A DNA stretch of 64,000 nt from Brucella oryzae (GCA_012103035.1 JAAVLL010000002.1:1558501-1622500), one strand, 5' to 3'; positions 17,916-28,317 are shown, numbered from the stretch's first letter. Notes: a model not told the origin generated them from the sequence alone. Made by a program: numbers and translations.

Positions 17916-19481
17916 GTGGAAAATCCAGCTGAAAATATTGAAGGCGGCGATGCTATCGTCGCCTTCCGCTAATCGTCGCCTTCCGCGATGTGAACAAGGT
18001 CTATCCGAACGGCACTGAGGCGCTTCGCGACGTGTCGTTTTCGATCCGCGCCGGTTCCATCCACGCCATTTGCGGCGAGAACGGTGCGGGCAAATCCACG
18101 CTCATGAAAATCCTGTTCGGCATCGAAAATGCCACCGCAGGCGAAATCGTTGTCGATGGCAAGCACATCGCCTCCTGGTCGCCGGAAGACGCTGCGGCAC
18201 AAGGCATCGGCATGGTGCACCAGCATTTCTCGCTTGTGCCGACCCTGACCGTCACCGAAAATATCATTCTTGGTCATGAACCGGTGAAGGCCGGGCTGAT
18301 CGACCGCGCGGGTGCGCGCAAGACGTCCAGGACCTGATGCAGCAATATGATCTGCACGCCGACCCGGATGCGATCACGGGTGCGCTTTCCGTCGCCGCCC
18401 AACAGAAGGTCGAAATTTTGAAGGCGCTGGCGCGCCGCACGAGGCTCCTGATCCTCGATGAGCCGACCGCCGTCCTCTCCCCGCCGGAGATCGAGGAACT
18501 GATGCGCAAGCTGAAGTCGCTTCGCGACGAAGGCATTACCATCCTCTTCATTTCCCACAAGCTGAACGAAGTGCGCGAACTGGCCGAAAGCGTTACAGTG
18601 CTGCGCGCCGGCGCTGTTGCAGGCACGGAAAAACTTGCCGATGTGCCGGACGATGCCATCATGCAGATGGTCATGGGACATGCGGTCGACATTCCGCAAC
18701 GCGCCCACAAGCATGGCGCGATGAAAACCGTTCTCGACATGAAGGGTGTCACGACGAAAGCAGCCGATCCGGCAGACCGCATCAAGGATGTGAACCTGAC
18801 CGTCGGCGCAGGCGAAATCGTCGGCGTTGCCGGTGTCGATGGCAGCGGCCAGCGCGGCCTCGTATCGGTGCTGTCCGGCCTTGCGGAAGCGGCAAGCGGC
18901 ACGATCAGCCTCAACGGTGAGGATATGCTGCGCGCCGACACGGCAAGCTGGCGCAAAAGGGTCTTGGCTATCTGCCAGCCGACCGCTTTTCGCAAGGTGG
19001 CGCCCCGGCCTGTCTCGCCGAAAACGCGATAGCCGGGGCCGGATCGATTACCGCGGACAAGCAGATCTTCTGGGGACCATTCCTGCGCTGGAGCGCCATC
19101 AAGGCGCGTGTCAGCGGCATGATAAGGCAGTATTCGGTGCGGGCGGGCGCCATCACCGAAAGGCTCGATTCCCTTTCCGGCGGCAATGCGCAAAAGCTGA
19201 TCGCCGCGCGCGAACTTGCCACCAATCCGAAGTTCCTGATCGCCGACCAGCCGACACGCGGCATCGACGTTTCGGCGGCGGCCTTTCTGCACCGCCGCAT
19301 CGATGAAGTGGCGCAGGGCGGCTGCGCCGTGCTGCTGGTGAGTGCCGATCTCGATGAATTGCTGCGCCTGAGCGACCGGATCATCGTTCTCTTCAACGGA
19401 CGTATCGTCACCGTTCTGGAAAACGGACCAGAGATCACACCAGCTGTCCTTGGACCTTATATGCTGGGGACACGAGCATGA
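17916..19481 (+). CDS. Sugar/nucleoside ABC transporter ATPase with two ATPase domains (several frame breaks)
   Basis: The reconstruction is about 510 aa, the length of YufO/BmpB- or RbsA-type tandem ATPases. Domain 1 has Walker A GENGAGKST and Walker B LLILDEPTAVLSP. Domain 2 has the degenerate site GVDGSGQRG, signature LSGGNAQKLIAARE and FLIADQPTRGIDV. I start it at the GTG at 17916, directly after the binding-protein stop. Frame breaks are a 17-bp tandem duplication at about 17953-17986, and small indels near 18310, 18965 and 19015. It energises the two permeases that follow. Confidence 0.83.
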
Positions 19482-19521
19482 TCCCAAAAGTGTAACGCGG
19501 TTTTGGATGAGATCATGCTCA
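19476..19521. repeat. Palindromic intergenic repeat between ATPase and permease genes
   Basis: GCATGATCCCAAAA at the left and GAGATCATGCTC at the right flank a core ACGCGGTTTTGG. It is an imperfect inverted repeat with the same layout as the units at 23.9 and 32.44 kb. It overlaps the ATPase stop codon and precedes the permease ATG. Confidence 0.6.
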
Positions 19522-19538
19522 AGCAGAGTTGCAGCGTA

Positions 19539-20618
19539 ATGCGCAGACTGATTTCCTACCTCATTCCATTCTTCCTGACCGTGCTTGTCATCGCCGTCAT
19601 CATGGCCGTGCTTCTGGTGCCGCTGGCGCTGATGCAGGACAATCCTGCCGGGGTTCTCAAAACGTTTTTCCTCGGACCATTCGGCAGCATCCGCCATATG
19701 GGCAATGTGGTGGAAGCGGCAACGCCGATCATGCTGACGGGCCTTGCGATCACCATCATGTTTCGCGCCGGCCTGTTCAACCTGGGTGCGGAAAGCGGCT
19801 TCTTCCTTGGCGCGCTCGGTGCTGTGGCGGGTGCCGTTCTGCTCCCTTCGCTCGGCTGGTTCTCGCTGCCGGTTGCCATTCTATGCGGCGCGGTTGCGGG
19901 CAGTTTCGCCTGCACTATCCCGGCAGCGCTGCGGCTGCGTTTCGGCGCATCGGAAATGGTAACATCGCTCGTCCTGAACTATGCCTTCCTGTTTCTCGGC
20001 CTGTTCGTCCTCAACTATGTCATCCGCGATCCGGCTGCAGGCGGGATGATGTCGCTCAGGATTCCGCCCGATGCCAAGCTTGACCGTCTGCTCGCCGGTA
20101 CGCGCCTCAATAGCGGTTCGATCATCGCCATTCTGGCCTGTATCGCTGGCGGCATCTGGCTTTACTGGACGCGCTCGGGCCTCAATATCCGTATCGCGGG
20201 CTCCAGTCCGGGCTTTGCCAATCATCTTGGCCTGCCGCTGAAGGGCATCATCATGCGCGCCCAGATTGTCGGCGGATTGGTGGCGGGCATGGCCGGTGCG
20301 CTGGAAGTGCTGGGCCTTCATGCCCGTTTTGCCTGGCTCGATCTGCCCGGTTATGGCTGGACCGGCCTCGTCGTCGCCATTCTGGCACGTGAAAATCCAT
20401 TCCTGCTTATTCCGTCAGCCCTCTTCCTCGGTTTCGTGCAGGTGGGCGGCGATCTTCTGGCCCGCAACATGAACATCCCGACCGAAGTGGTGGGGCTGGT
20501 GACAGCGGCCATCATGGTGGGAGCGACGGCAAGCGTCATTCACAATCATCCGACCGTATTGCGGCTGATCCGCAACCTTCGCAATCGCGAAGGAGAACAA
20601 GCGGGAGTACAACCATGA
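19539..20618 (+). CDS. Nucleoside-type ABC transporter permease 1 (BPD_transp_2 family)
   Basis: Intact. From the ATG at 19539 (MRRLISYLIPFFLTVLVIAV) it is 359 aa; a TTG at 19503 would add 12 residues encoded by an intergenic repeat. About nine hydrophobic segments are present, with family motifs ITIMFRAGLFNLGAESGFFLG (near residue 80) and GYGWTGLVVAILARENPF near residue 270, as in YufP/PnrC-like permeases of BMP-type importers. It overlaps the second permease gene by 4 bp. Confidence 0.9.
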   Translation: MRRLISYLIPFFLTVLVIAVIMAVLLVPLALMQDNPAGVLKTFFLGPFGSIRHMGNVVEAATPIMLTGLAITIMFRAGLFNLGAESGFFLGALGAVAGAVLLPSLGWFSLPVAILCGAVAGSFACTIPAALRLRFGASEMVTSLVLNYAFLFLGLFVLNYVIRDPAAGGMMSLRIPPDAKLDRLLAGTRLNSGSIIAILACIAGGIWLYWTRSGLNIRIAGSSPGFANHLGLPLKGIIMRAQIVGGLVAGMAGALEVLGLHARFAWLDLPGYGWTGLVVAILARENPFLLIPSALFLGFVQVGGDLLARNMNIPTEVVGLVTAAIMVGATASVIHNHPTVLRLIRNLRNREGEQAGVQP

Positions 20619-21496
20619 GCATGGTCCTCGCACAGATTCTCGATCCATCCTTCATCGGCACCATCCTGCGCGTGGCAACGCCATTGTTGCTGGCAGCTCT
20701 TGGCGTGATGATTTCCGACCGCGCGGGCGTCCTCAATATCGGCATGGAAGGCATGATGCTGTCGGCAGCACTCATTGCCGTTCTGGCCAGTGCCGCCACC
20801 GGAAGTCCGGCTATCGGCCTGCTGGCGGCGCTCATCACTGGTGCAGCTCTCGGCTGGCTGATGTCGCTTTCGGTCAACCGGCGGCACCGATCTCATCATG
20901 ACCGGCATCGCGCTCAACATCGCCGCGGCGGCGGCAACGACGCTCGGGCTTTTTCTTGCAACGGGCGACAAGGGCATGTCCGGCGCGCTCAAAAGCGGCG
21001 CACTGCCAAGCCTTCCGTGCCCTTTATCGGCAATATTCACATATTGACCTTTGCAGCCCTTCTCGCCGTCCCGGCAGTCAGCCTTATGATGATGCGCACG
21101 CGCTTCGGCCTGCATCTGCGCGCCACCGGCGTCGATCCGAAATCAGCGCGCGCCGCTGGCATCCAGACGGGCCGGGTGCAGATGATGGCGCTTGTCCTCT
21201 CCGGCCTCTTCGGCGGTGCAGCCGGTGCTTATCTGTCGCTCGGCTATGTCACCTGGTTCGCCCAGAATATGACCGCAGGTCGCGGTTTCATCGCCATTGC
21301 GGCGGAAGTCATGGGACAAGGCACCGCATGGGGAACGCTTGTGGCAAGCCTGGTTCTTGCGGCGGCGGAAGCCTTCGCCATCACGCTTCAGAGCCTCGGA
21401 CTGCCGTTCGAGCTGATGCAGATGATCCCTTATCTCGTCCCGGTCGTCGTGCTGACGATCCACGCGCGCGCCGTCAGCGGCGCGCAAAGCAACTGA
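20615..21496 (+). CDS. Nucleoside-type ABC transporter permease 2 (compensated frameshift inside)
   Basis: 293 aa read straight through, but residues about 89-128 are in the wrong frame: two indels near 20880 and 20995 cancel each other. In the corrected frame the stretch reads TDLIMTGIALNIAAAAATTL, the conserved NxIMTxxxLN-type motif of YufQ-like permeases. The rest is normal: ISDRAGVLNIGMEGMMLSAA and GRGFIAIAAEVMGQGTAWGT. Automated annotation would show a full-length protein with a corrupted 40-residue segment. Confidence 0.86.
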   Translation: MSMVLAQILDPSFIGTILRVATPLLLAALGVMISDRAGVLNIGMEGMMLSAALIAVLASAATGSPAIGLLAALITGAALGWLMSLSVNRRHRSHHDRHRAQHRRGGGNDARAFSCNGRQGHVRRAQKRRTAKPSVPFIGNIHILTFAALLAVPAVSLMMMRTRFGLHLRATGVDPKSARAAGIQTGRVQMMALVLSGLFGGAAGAYLSLGYVTWFAQNMTAGRGFIAIAAEVMGQGTAWGTLVASLVLAAAEAFAITLQSLGLPFELMQMIPYLVPVVVLTIHARAVSGAQSN

Positions 21497-21552
21497 AAAA
21501 CTCCTGAAATGCATCATCAGAATACTGACCAGAATACTGAAATGAGAGTGAA

Positions 21553-22934
21553 ATGAAGGCTTGGGAACTGACCCGCGATCTGCTGCGCGACACGAAACCG
21601 GTGGTGCGCACGGCGGAGAACAGACTTGGGATGCAAGCGCCGTCATGAAGGCGCAGGACGATCTCATGGCCATGTTCTGGAAAAGCAATGTGCCGGGTTC
21701 GGCTGCACCTGAATGCCTGATGGCGGGTGCGCTGCAATCGCTGGAAAACAAGGGCTTCGTCCTTGCCCCTTACGAAGAACTTCTGCGCGATGGGCTCACC
21801 GCACTTGGAAAAGGCGATTTTGAAACACTCTATCGCATCGACATGCGCCTGCGTGTCCTGATGCGCGCCGCGCGGCCCGATCCGGATCATCCGTCGCAAA
21901 AGACAGTGCGTTACGGGTCATGGGACGAATTCGACGCTGCCGTTCAATGGCCGGACGATGTGCTTTTGCCGTCCAGTCCGAAGATTTCCGCGACCGCACC
22001 GCCGCCGCTTGGATGGCGCAGCTTGTCGGTGCGGCGGCTGGCACGGCGCTGGAAGGCTATACGGCTGAAAATATCGCCGAAACCTTCGGCCCGATCCGTG
22101 ATTATGTGCGCGAGCCCAACACCTATAATGACGACATCACCTTCGAGATCGCATTTCTCGAAGCCTTTGGCGACAAGGGTTCGGCTGTCACCAGCGCCGA
22201 CATTGCCGAGCGCTGGACCTCGCTGATCCCGCTTGGCTGGTCGGCGGAGGCAATCGCGCTTTCAATATGCGGCGCGGCCTCACCGCCCCTGAAACCGGTA
22301 CTTGCGACAATCCGTTCGATGAATGGATCGGCGCGCAGATGCGCGGCGTCATCTGCGGCATGGTGGTGCCGGGCCGCGCCCGCGAAGCTGCCCGCCTCGC
22401 ATGGATGGATGCGGAAATCTCCCATGCCGGAAACGGTATTCTGGGCGAAGTCTTCAATGCCGTCATGGCGGCGCGCGCCTTTGCGGTCAGCGACACCCGC
22501 GAATTGGTGGTCTCAACCGCAGCACTTTTCCCGACCGAAACCGAATATGGTGCGGTTCTGGCTTTCGCGCTCGATGCCTGCCGTTCGGCCGGCAACTGGC
22601 AGGACGCATGGGCGAAATGCGATGCCGAATATGCCGAGTATAACTGGATTCATGTCTATCCGAATGCAGCCGCACGGTGATCGCACTTTGGTTCGGCGAA
22701 GGCGATTTCGACCGCACGCTCGAAATCGTCTGCAGCATCGGCCACGACGTCGACTGCAATGCTGCGCAGATCCTTTGTGTCATCGCCATCCAGCGCGGCT
22801 CCGGCATCATCGCCGAACGGTGGTCGAAGCCGCTTCTGGCCGACGACATCGTCACCTATATGCGCCGCCCGGCGAAAATCTCCTTCGACGCGCTTGTCGA
22901 CCAGACGGTCAGTGCGGCGCGCAACGCTCTCTAG
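21553..22934 (+). CDS. ADP-ribosylglycohydrolase family protein (several frameshifts)
   Basis: The reconstruction is about 460 aa. It begins [20 protein letters not shown] at 21553. The ADP-ribosylglycohydrolase (DraG/crystallin J1) core contains the Gly-rich start [20 protein letters not shown], the metal-binding acidic motif [16 protein letters not shown], and the C-terminal metal motif [21 protein letters not shown] precedes the last. Frame breaks are near 21620, 21950, 22270 and 22675. These binuclear Mg/Mn enzymes cleave N- or O-glycosidic bonds of ADP-ribose. Its position between a nucleoside importer and a nucleoside hydrolase suggests it acts on a nucleoside or ADP-ribose-type substrate rather than on nitrogenase regulation. 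About 170 N-terminal residues precede the catalytic core. Confidence 0.8.
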
Positions 22935-22956
22935 AATATCTCATCAGGAACCTATC

Positions 22957-23889
22957 ATGGCCCGTAAAATCATTATCGATACCGATCCCGGTCAGGACGA
23001 TGCCGTCGCCATTCTTCTGGCGCTCGCAAGCCCCGAGCTTGATATTCTCGGCATCACCGCCGTTGCCGGCAACGGCCGCTGGCGCGCACCGAGATCAACA
23101 CGCGCACGGTCTGCGAAGTGGCGAAAAGCCCGGAACCAAGGTTTTCGCAGGCTCCATCCGCCCTCTGGTTCGTCCGCTCGTGACGGCTGAAAACGTCCAT
23201 GGCAAGACCGGCCTCGACGGCTACGACTTGCCTGCCCCTACCATGCCGCTTCAGGCCCAACATGGCGTTGATTTCATTATCGAAACGCTGATGACGGAAG
23301 AACCCGGCACCGTCACGCTTTGCCCGCTCGGACCGCTGACCAATATCGCATCCGCCTTGATCCGCGAGCCGAAGATTGCCGAACGCGTCAAGGAAATCGT
23401 GCTGATGGGCGGCGGCTATTTCGAGGGCGGCAACATCACGCCAGCGGCCGAATTCAACATCTATGTCGACCCGCACGCCGCTGCGGTCGTGTTCAAATCC
23501 GGCATCAAGATCACCATGATGCCGCTCGATGTCACGCACAAGGTGCTAACCACCGAAAAGCGCATCGCCGCCATTCGCGGCATCGGCACCCATGTCGGCG
23601 AAGTAGTCGCGGCATGGCTCGAATTCTTCGAGCGCTATGACGAAGCCAAATACGGCACCGATGGCGGCCCGCTGCATGACCCGAACGTCATCGCCTATCT
23701 CATCAAGCCGGAACTCTATTCGGGACGTGAATGCAATGTGGAAATCGAGATCAATTCGAGCTGACCATCGGCGAAACAGTCGTCGACTGGTGGGAAGTGA
23801 CAGACCGTCCGAAGAACGCGCTTTTCATCAAGGATGTGGATGCAGACGGCTTCTTCAGCCTGCTGACTGAACGTCTGGCCACGCTTTGA
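22957..23889 (+). CDS. Inosine-uridine preferring nucleoside hydrolase (two frameshifts)
   Basis: The reconstruction is about 311 aa, normal for IunH/RihA-type hydrolases, which split nucleosides into base and ribose. The N-terminal calcium-binding motif [20 protein letters not shown] is diagnostic (DTDPGxDDxxA). The segment [30 protein letters not shown] (here described in two parts: LMGGGYF near residue 150 and [12 protein letters not shown] near residue 165) is the second family signature. [12 protein letters not shown] carries the active-site His-Asp. Frame breaks are near 23085 and 23757. The ribose product can be phosphorylated by the ribokinase encoded convergently next door. Confidence 0.88.
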
Positions 23890-23898
23890 TTTTTCTGG

Positions 23899-23946
23899 GC
23901 ATGATCTTATCCGAAAACCGGAAGTCCACTTTTCGGGATCATGCTC
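23899..23946. repeat. Palindromic intergenic repeat (GCATGATC...GATCATGC)
   Basis: GCATGATC at the left and GATCATGC at the right flank a core with CCGAAAACCGG and CCACTTTTCGGG. It lies 10 bp after the nucleoside hydrolase stop. It is the best preserved of the dispersed palindromic units in this window. Confidence 0.7.
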
Positions 23947-23965
23947 TAAATCTAATTCTCGTCAC

Positions 23966-23996
23966 AAAAAGCCGCGAGTGCCTTATTCTCGCGGCT
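23966..23996 (-). terminator. Rho-independent terminator of rbsK
   Basis: A 9-bp perfect stem (AGCCGCGAG / CTCGCGGCT) is followed on the minus strand by TTTTTGTG. It separates the convergent nucleoside hydrolase and ribokinase genes. Confidence 0.8.
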
Positions 23997-24075
23997 TCGT
24001 CGCCATGTTTGGCGAGAGGTTTTGTGCAGTTTTCTGCTCAAATTGACCGAAATCGGCGCAAATTGCCTCGAATCT

Positions 24076-25002
24076 TTATTCTGCCTTATTTTGCAGAAGG
24101 CCTGCCACTTCGACTGCGGTCGGCGCAGCCGCGCCAGCACCCACTCTTGTGACCGCAATCGCGCCCGCTGCCGAACCATGGCGCACGCAATCGTGCAAGG
24201 ACTGGCCCTGCGAGAAGGCAACCGCGAAACCACCGTTGAAACTGTCACCGGCGGCAACCGTATCGACCACCTTGACCTTGAACGGCGCAAAATGTTTGAC
24301 CTCATCCGCCGTCACCAGCAGCGCGCCCCGGCTTCCAAGCTTGAGGATAACCGTCTTCGGCCCGCGCTCCAGAAGATTGCGCGCGGCAGCTTCCGCCGAA
24401 GCAAGATCGGTCGGTTCGATACCGGTAATTTCGGCGGCTTCCGTCTCGTTGGGAGAGATGATGTCGCTGAGCGCAATCAGGTCCGCCATATGGCTTGCAT
24501 CGCCGACCGGCGCCGGATCGAGCAACACGCTGCCGCCTGCCGCACGCGCGGCCTTTGCCACGGCCAGATTGGCAATATGGGGAACTTCGCGCTGCAACAG
24601 CGTAATCTTCGCCCTGGCAATATCGGCAGCATAACCGTCAATATCGACAGCCGACCAGCGCGCATTGGCACCAGCGCAAACCGCAATAGTGTTCTGCCCC
24701 GCTTCCTCGACCTGAATGATCGCCATGCCCGTATCGACACCGTCAATCACGCGCACGCTTTCGGTGTTGAGGCCAAATTCCTGCATCTGCTTCACGGCCA
24801 GTTCGCCAAAGGCATCATTGCCGACAGCGCCGACAAAGCGAATATCACCGCCAAGCTTGGCAACCGCCACCGCCTGATTGGCGCCCTTGCCGCCGAGGCC
24901 GATACCATAGCCCGATGCATTCACGGTCTGTCCCGGACGCGGCAGCGCGGCCATCCGGGCGCTGACATCCACATTCACACTGCCGAAAATGAAAATCTTC
25001 AA
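24076..25002 (-). CDS. rbsK: Ribokinase
   Basis: Intact, 308 aa, the usual length. PfkB-family signatures are present: the N-terminal [31 protein letters not shown] (signature 1, residues about 35-52) and [18 protein letters not shown] (signature 2 with the catalytic Asp in GDSFNGG, residues about 245-262). It phosphorylates D-ribose to ribose-5-phosphate for the pentose phosphate pathway. It is convergent with the nucleoside hydrolase gene, with its own terminator, so it is a separate transcription unit serving the same pathway. Confidence 0.93.
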   Translation of the reverse strand: MKIFIFGSVNVDVSARMAALPRPGQTVNASGYGIGLGGKGANQAVAVAKLGGDIRFVGAVGNDAFGELAVKQMQEFGLNTESVRVIDGVDTGMAIIQVEEAGQNTIAVCAGANARWSAVDIDGYAADIARAKITLLQREVPHIANLAVAKAARAAGGSVLLDPAPVGDASHMADLIALSDIISPNETEAAEITGIEPTDLASAEAAARNLLERGPKTVILKLGSRGALLVTADEVKHFAPFKVKVVDTVAAGDSFNGGFAVAFSQGQSLHDCVRHGSAAGAIAVTRVGAGAAAPTAVEVAGLLQNKAE

Positions 25003-25069
25003 CGGCTTCCTCCATCATTTTGTCGCCGCACCATAGCTGCGCCGAAACAAAACTTCCACGCCGGGCTTG

Positions 25070-25987
25070 TCACCATACACAGAGAGAACAAGCGGCAAGC
25101 TCCCGCTTCAGCAGTTCTTCAAGCCAGTCGGCAAAGACCTGGAGACGACGGGAAAGGTGCTGGCGGTGGGGATAGAGAAACGTCATCCGCATCGGCTCAG
25201 CGCGCATATTGGGCATTACCTCAACCAGTTCGCCCACTTCCAGCTGGCGCTTGACATCATAGGCCGGAATCTGGATGAGGCCGAGGCCGGCGAGACAACA
25301 GGCGATATAGGCTTCGGCGCTGTTGACAGTAACGCGGCCGCGCACCGGCATGGATCGCGTCACGCCGTCTTCGACCCATTCCCAAGGCTCGACGCGCCCG
25401 CTCGACGGCGAGGCATAATTAACGGCCCAATGCGCGGAAAGATCGGAAGGCGTTTCGGGAATGCCGTACCGCTCCAGATAGGCCGGGCTCGCAACGTTAA
25501 TCAGCGGTAGCTCTCCGAGCGATCGGGCGATCAGCCCGGAATCGGTCAATGGCCCGACGCGCAGAACGCCGTCGACACTTTCTTCGACAAGATTGACGGC
25601 GCGATCCGTCACCCCGAGATGTATGTCGATTTCCGGATAGGCATCCAGAAACGCGGGCAAGGCAGGCGCAATGATCAGGCGCCCGATGCGACCGGGAACA
25701 TCGATCCGCAGCGTGCCGGATGGCGCGGCGGTATTGCGGAACAGGTTTTCCGCTTCTTCCACATCCGCAATCAGGCTCAGGCATCGTTCATAGAAGGCCG
25801 CACCATCCTGCGTCGTCGACACGCTTCTGGTCGTCCGGTGAAGGAGCCGCGCTCCCAGACGCCCCTCCAGTTCGAGAACCGCAGCTGAAACGGAGGAGCG
25901 CGGCACACCGAGCGTATCGGCAGCACGCGTAAAGCTCGAACATTCAACGACACGGGCGAAGACACGGAAGAGGTCGATACGATCCAA
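25070..25987 (-). CDS. LysR family transcriptional regulator
   Basis: About 305 aa from a TTG start at 25987, preceded by GGAGG with 9-base spacing; the open frame extends upstream to 26242 but that part has no family match. The N-terminal winged helix is IDLFRVFARVVECSSFTRAADTLGVPRSSVS (residues about 3-33; helix-turn-helix at 18-37). The effector domain includes GTLRIDVPGRIGRLIIAP and the C-terminal LGLIQIPAYDVKRQL, as in the CrgA/DsdC-like subgroup. It is divergent from the SDR gene at 26126, its probable target. Confidence 0.88.
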   Translation of the reverse strand: MDRIDLFRVFARVVECSSFTRAADTLGVPRSSVSAAVLELEGRLGARLLHRTTRSVSTTQDGAAFYERCLSLIADVEEAENLFRNTAAPSGTLRIDVPGRIGRLIIAPALPAFLDAYPEIDIHLGVTDRAVNLVEESVDGVLRVGPLTDSGLIARSLGELPLINVASPAYLERYGIPETPSDLSAHWAVNYASPSSGRVEPWEWVEDGVTRSMPVRGRVTVNSAEAYIACCLAGLGLIQIPAYDVKRQLEVGELVEVMPNMRAEPMRMTFLYPHRQHLSRRLQVFADWLEELLKRELAACSLCVW

Positions 25988-26125
25988 GATGTTCTGCCTC
26001 CATTGTCCATCATATCTGACAGGTGTTGTCAGAATGACCGTCTTTATAAGACTATTGTAGACGATACTCTTCCGGCCTGAAAGCGGCTGCGTGGCGCAGT
26101 CGCATCGGAAAAGAAGGTTGAAGCC

Positions 26126-26898
26126 ATGACAGACCACAACATCAAGGGCAGAACCGTTATCATCGCCGGTGGCGCCAAGAATCTCGGCGGATTGATTGCC
26201 CGCGATTTTGCAGAACACGGGGCAAAGGCGATCGCAATCCATTACAACAGCGCATCGACCAAAGCGGATGCGGACGCCACCGTGGCCGCGGTGAAGGCCG
26301 CTGGCGCGGAAGCGGTTTCCTTTCAGGCCGATCTCACCACCGCCGGTGCGATGGAGAAACTCTTCGCTGACGCGATTGCCGCCATCGGGCGTCCGATATC
26401 GCCATCAACACGGTTGGCAAGGTCTTGAAGAAGCCGATTGTCGAGGTTTCGGAAGCGGAATATGACGAGATGACCGCCGTCAATTCAAAGTCAGCCTTTT
26501 TCTTCCTGAAGGAAGCAGGCAAACACGTCAACAACAATGGCAGTATCTGCACGCTGGTAACCTCGCTGCTCGGTGCCTACACGCCGTTCTATGCTGCCTA
26601 TGCCGGCACCAAGGCCCCGGTCGAGCATTTCACACGCGCAGCTTCCAAGGAATTCGGCGAACGCGGCATATCGGTAACCGCAATCGGCCCCGGCCCGATG
26701 GATACGTCATTCTTCTATCCGGCAGAAGGCGAGGACGCTGTCGCCTATCACAGGACCGCAGCAGCACTCTCCAAGTTTTCCAAAACCGGCCTTACCGATA
26801 TTGAGGATATCGTCCCCTATATCCGCTTCCTCGTCTCGGACGGTTGGTGGATGACCGGGCAGACCATTCTCGTCAATGGCGGCTATACGACCAAGTAA
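26126..26898 (+). CDS. Short-chain dehydrogenase/reductase (one frameshift)
   Basis: The reconstruction is about 257 aa, normal for classical SDRs. The NAD(P) site is VIIAGGAKNLGGLIARDFAE (residues about 10-29), followed by DIAINTVGKVL in place of the usual NNAG motif, and the catalytic YAAYAGTKAPVEHFTRA (Tyr-x-x-x-Lys, Tyr near residue 155). The C-terminus WWMTGQTILVNGGYTTK is typical. The frame is lost near 26395. It sits divergently 138 bp from a LysR gene that probably controls it. The substrate is unknown. Confidence 0.85.
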
Positions 26899-26906
26899 GA
26901 TCAATA

Positions 26907-26933
26907 GCGGCCTGCCTATGGAAGGCAGGCCGC
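26907..26933. terminator. Convergent-gene hairpin
   Basis: A perfect 11-bp stem GCGGCCTGCCT / AGGCAGGCCGC with a 5-base loop lies between the SDR stop at 26898 and the phytase-like gene stop at 26957. It has no T tract but is symmetrical and could terminate in both directions. Confidence 0.55.
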
Positions 26934-26956
26934 CAACCTGCAGCTTGGAAGAAGGG

Positions 26957-28317
26957 TCATTCAGCCTTCAGAAACTCGCCCACTTCCAGCAGGACGAATT
27001 CATTGTCATCCACCTTGTCGAGCGCGCGCCCAGCCGAGAAAGGCAGGTTGTTATCGTTGCCGACGATAATATGCGTTTCGTCCACGCGGTCCACATTCTC
27101 GATGGTCAGGAACGGCATGTCGTAAATGCCTCGCGCCCGCCCTGACGGCGCTTGTTTTCCGGGTCGGCAATGGCGAGCAGATCGATATAGCCGATCTTGC
27201 GCACTTCCTTGCCGACATTGCTGTCATCGAACGCGATCTTGTAGATGCGCTTCACCTTCGACGGCACATCGAAGCAATCGGCCTGCGGCTTTTCGGATCG
27301 GCGCAAGCCGTGTCCGCCGTGCCGACGCCATTATCGCGCTCGATGACCAGCGCCGTGGTTTCATCCAGCATATTGAAATCGCCGATAGCTTCGCCGCCCT
27401 CCGCCAGCGGATAGAGCCAGGACCGGCCCGTCCACTTCTTGTCCGCAACATTGAACTCGATGACGCGCAGGCCGGTCTTGCCGCTCTCGGTCTTTCCGGC
27501 GCACCATCGACAAAAGCGGGCCTTCCAGAAGACCATAGAGCTTCGAGCCGTCCTTGGACATGGCAAGCCCCTCGAAGCCGCCGGAGCGCTTCAGATTATA
27601 GGCCGGGAGCTTGAGGCTCGGATTGGCGGGCAGAGCAAGCTTCGGATTATCCGGCGACACCACTTCCGTCTCGCCAACGAAAGTCGGGAACACATCGATC
27701 AGCTTGCCGTCCGTGTCGAATTTCAAGAGGTACGGCCCGAACTCCTCGCCGATCCAGAAACCATCCGCCACCGGCTGGATGGATTCCACGTCGAAGTCGG
27801 CGCCGGTCAGATAACGCTTTTCTGCCCCTTCCATGACGATAGGGAACGGAGCCTTCCTGTCCGGATCGCTGAGGAACACGGTTTTCACGCGCTCGACCGT
27901 TCCCTTGTCCCAGTCGAACTTGACATTGTGCAGCATCAGCATGGCATCCGGCGAATTGAGCTTTGAGCCGAAGCCATTGTCGGACAGCGACCAGAAGCTG
28001 CCGTCTTCCATGGTCTTGATGCCGGAAAAGCCCTGTACCGGCTGGCCGTCGAACGGCACCGAAAGGCCGGTCTTGCGCACGCCGTCCTTGCCTTCCACCG
28101 TGCCGATGCCCTCAGCGCGCTTGCGGTCGGCGGTGGTGAACTTGCCTGACGTTTTCAGATGCTGGCTCGCATCCTCCGGCGCGGCGATGATCGTGTTCGC
28201 GGGCAGGATGGCATGAGCCTTCAGCGTGGCAGGAAAAGCCTTTTCTTCGGCGGATGCCGGAAATGCCAGTGCGACGGCACCGGCAAGCATGGTCGAGGCG
28301 ACGAGACGCGATATCAT
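26957..28317 (-). CDS. Secreted esterase-like phytase family protein (three frameshifts)
   Basis: The reconstruction is about 453 aa. An N-terminal signal peptide (MISRLVASTMLAGAVALAFP..., cleaved after ASA) is followed by a beta-propeller-like sequence of the esterase-like activity of phytase family: VQGFSGIKTMEDGSFWSLSD, VADGFWIGEEFGPYLLKF, GGFEGLAMSKDGSKLYGLLE, and the C-terminal FLTIENVDRVDETHIIVGND. Frame breaks are near 27505, 27295 and 27150. The FWIGEEFGPY and GFEGLA motifs are characteristic. The protein should be periplasmic; a phosphatase or esterase role is inferred from the family only. Confidence 0.83.

Noticed and set aside
18264-19697. Minus-strand open frame of 477 codons opposite the nucleoside ATPase
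   Set aside because: Its composition (Ser-, Arg- and Ala-rich in the second half) is typical of antisense frames, and the plus strand carries Walker motifs in the same place.
21920-23764. Single 614-codon plus-strand frame spanning two enzymes
   Set aside because: It is a chimera of wrong-frame segments joined by frameshifts: part of the glycohydrolase, a meaningless middle, then the nucleoside hydrolase. Not a fusion protein.
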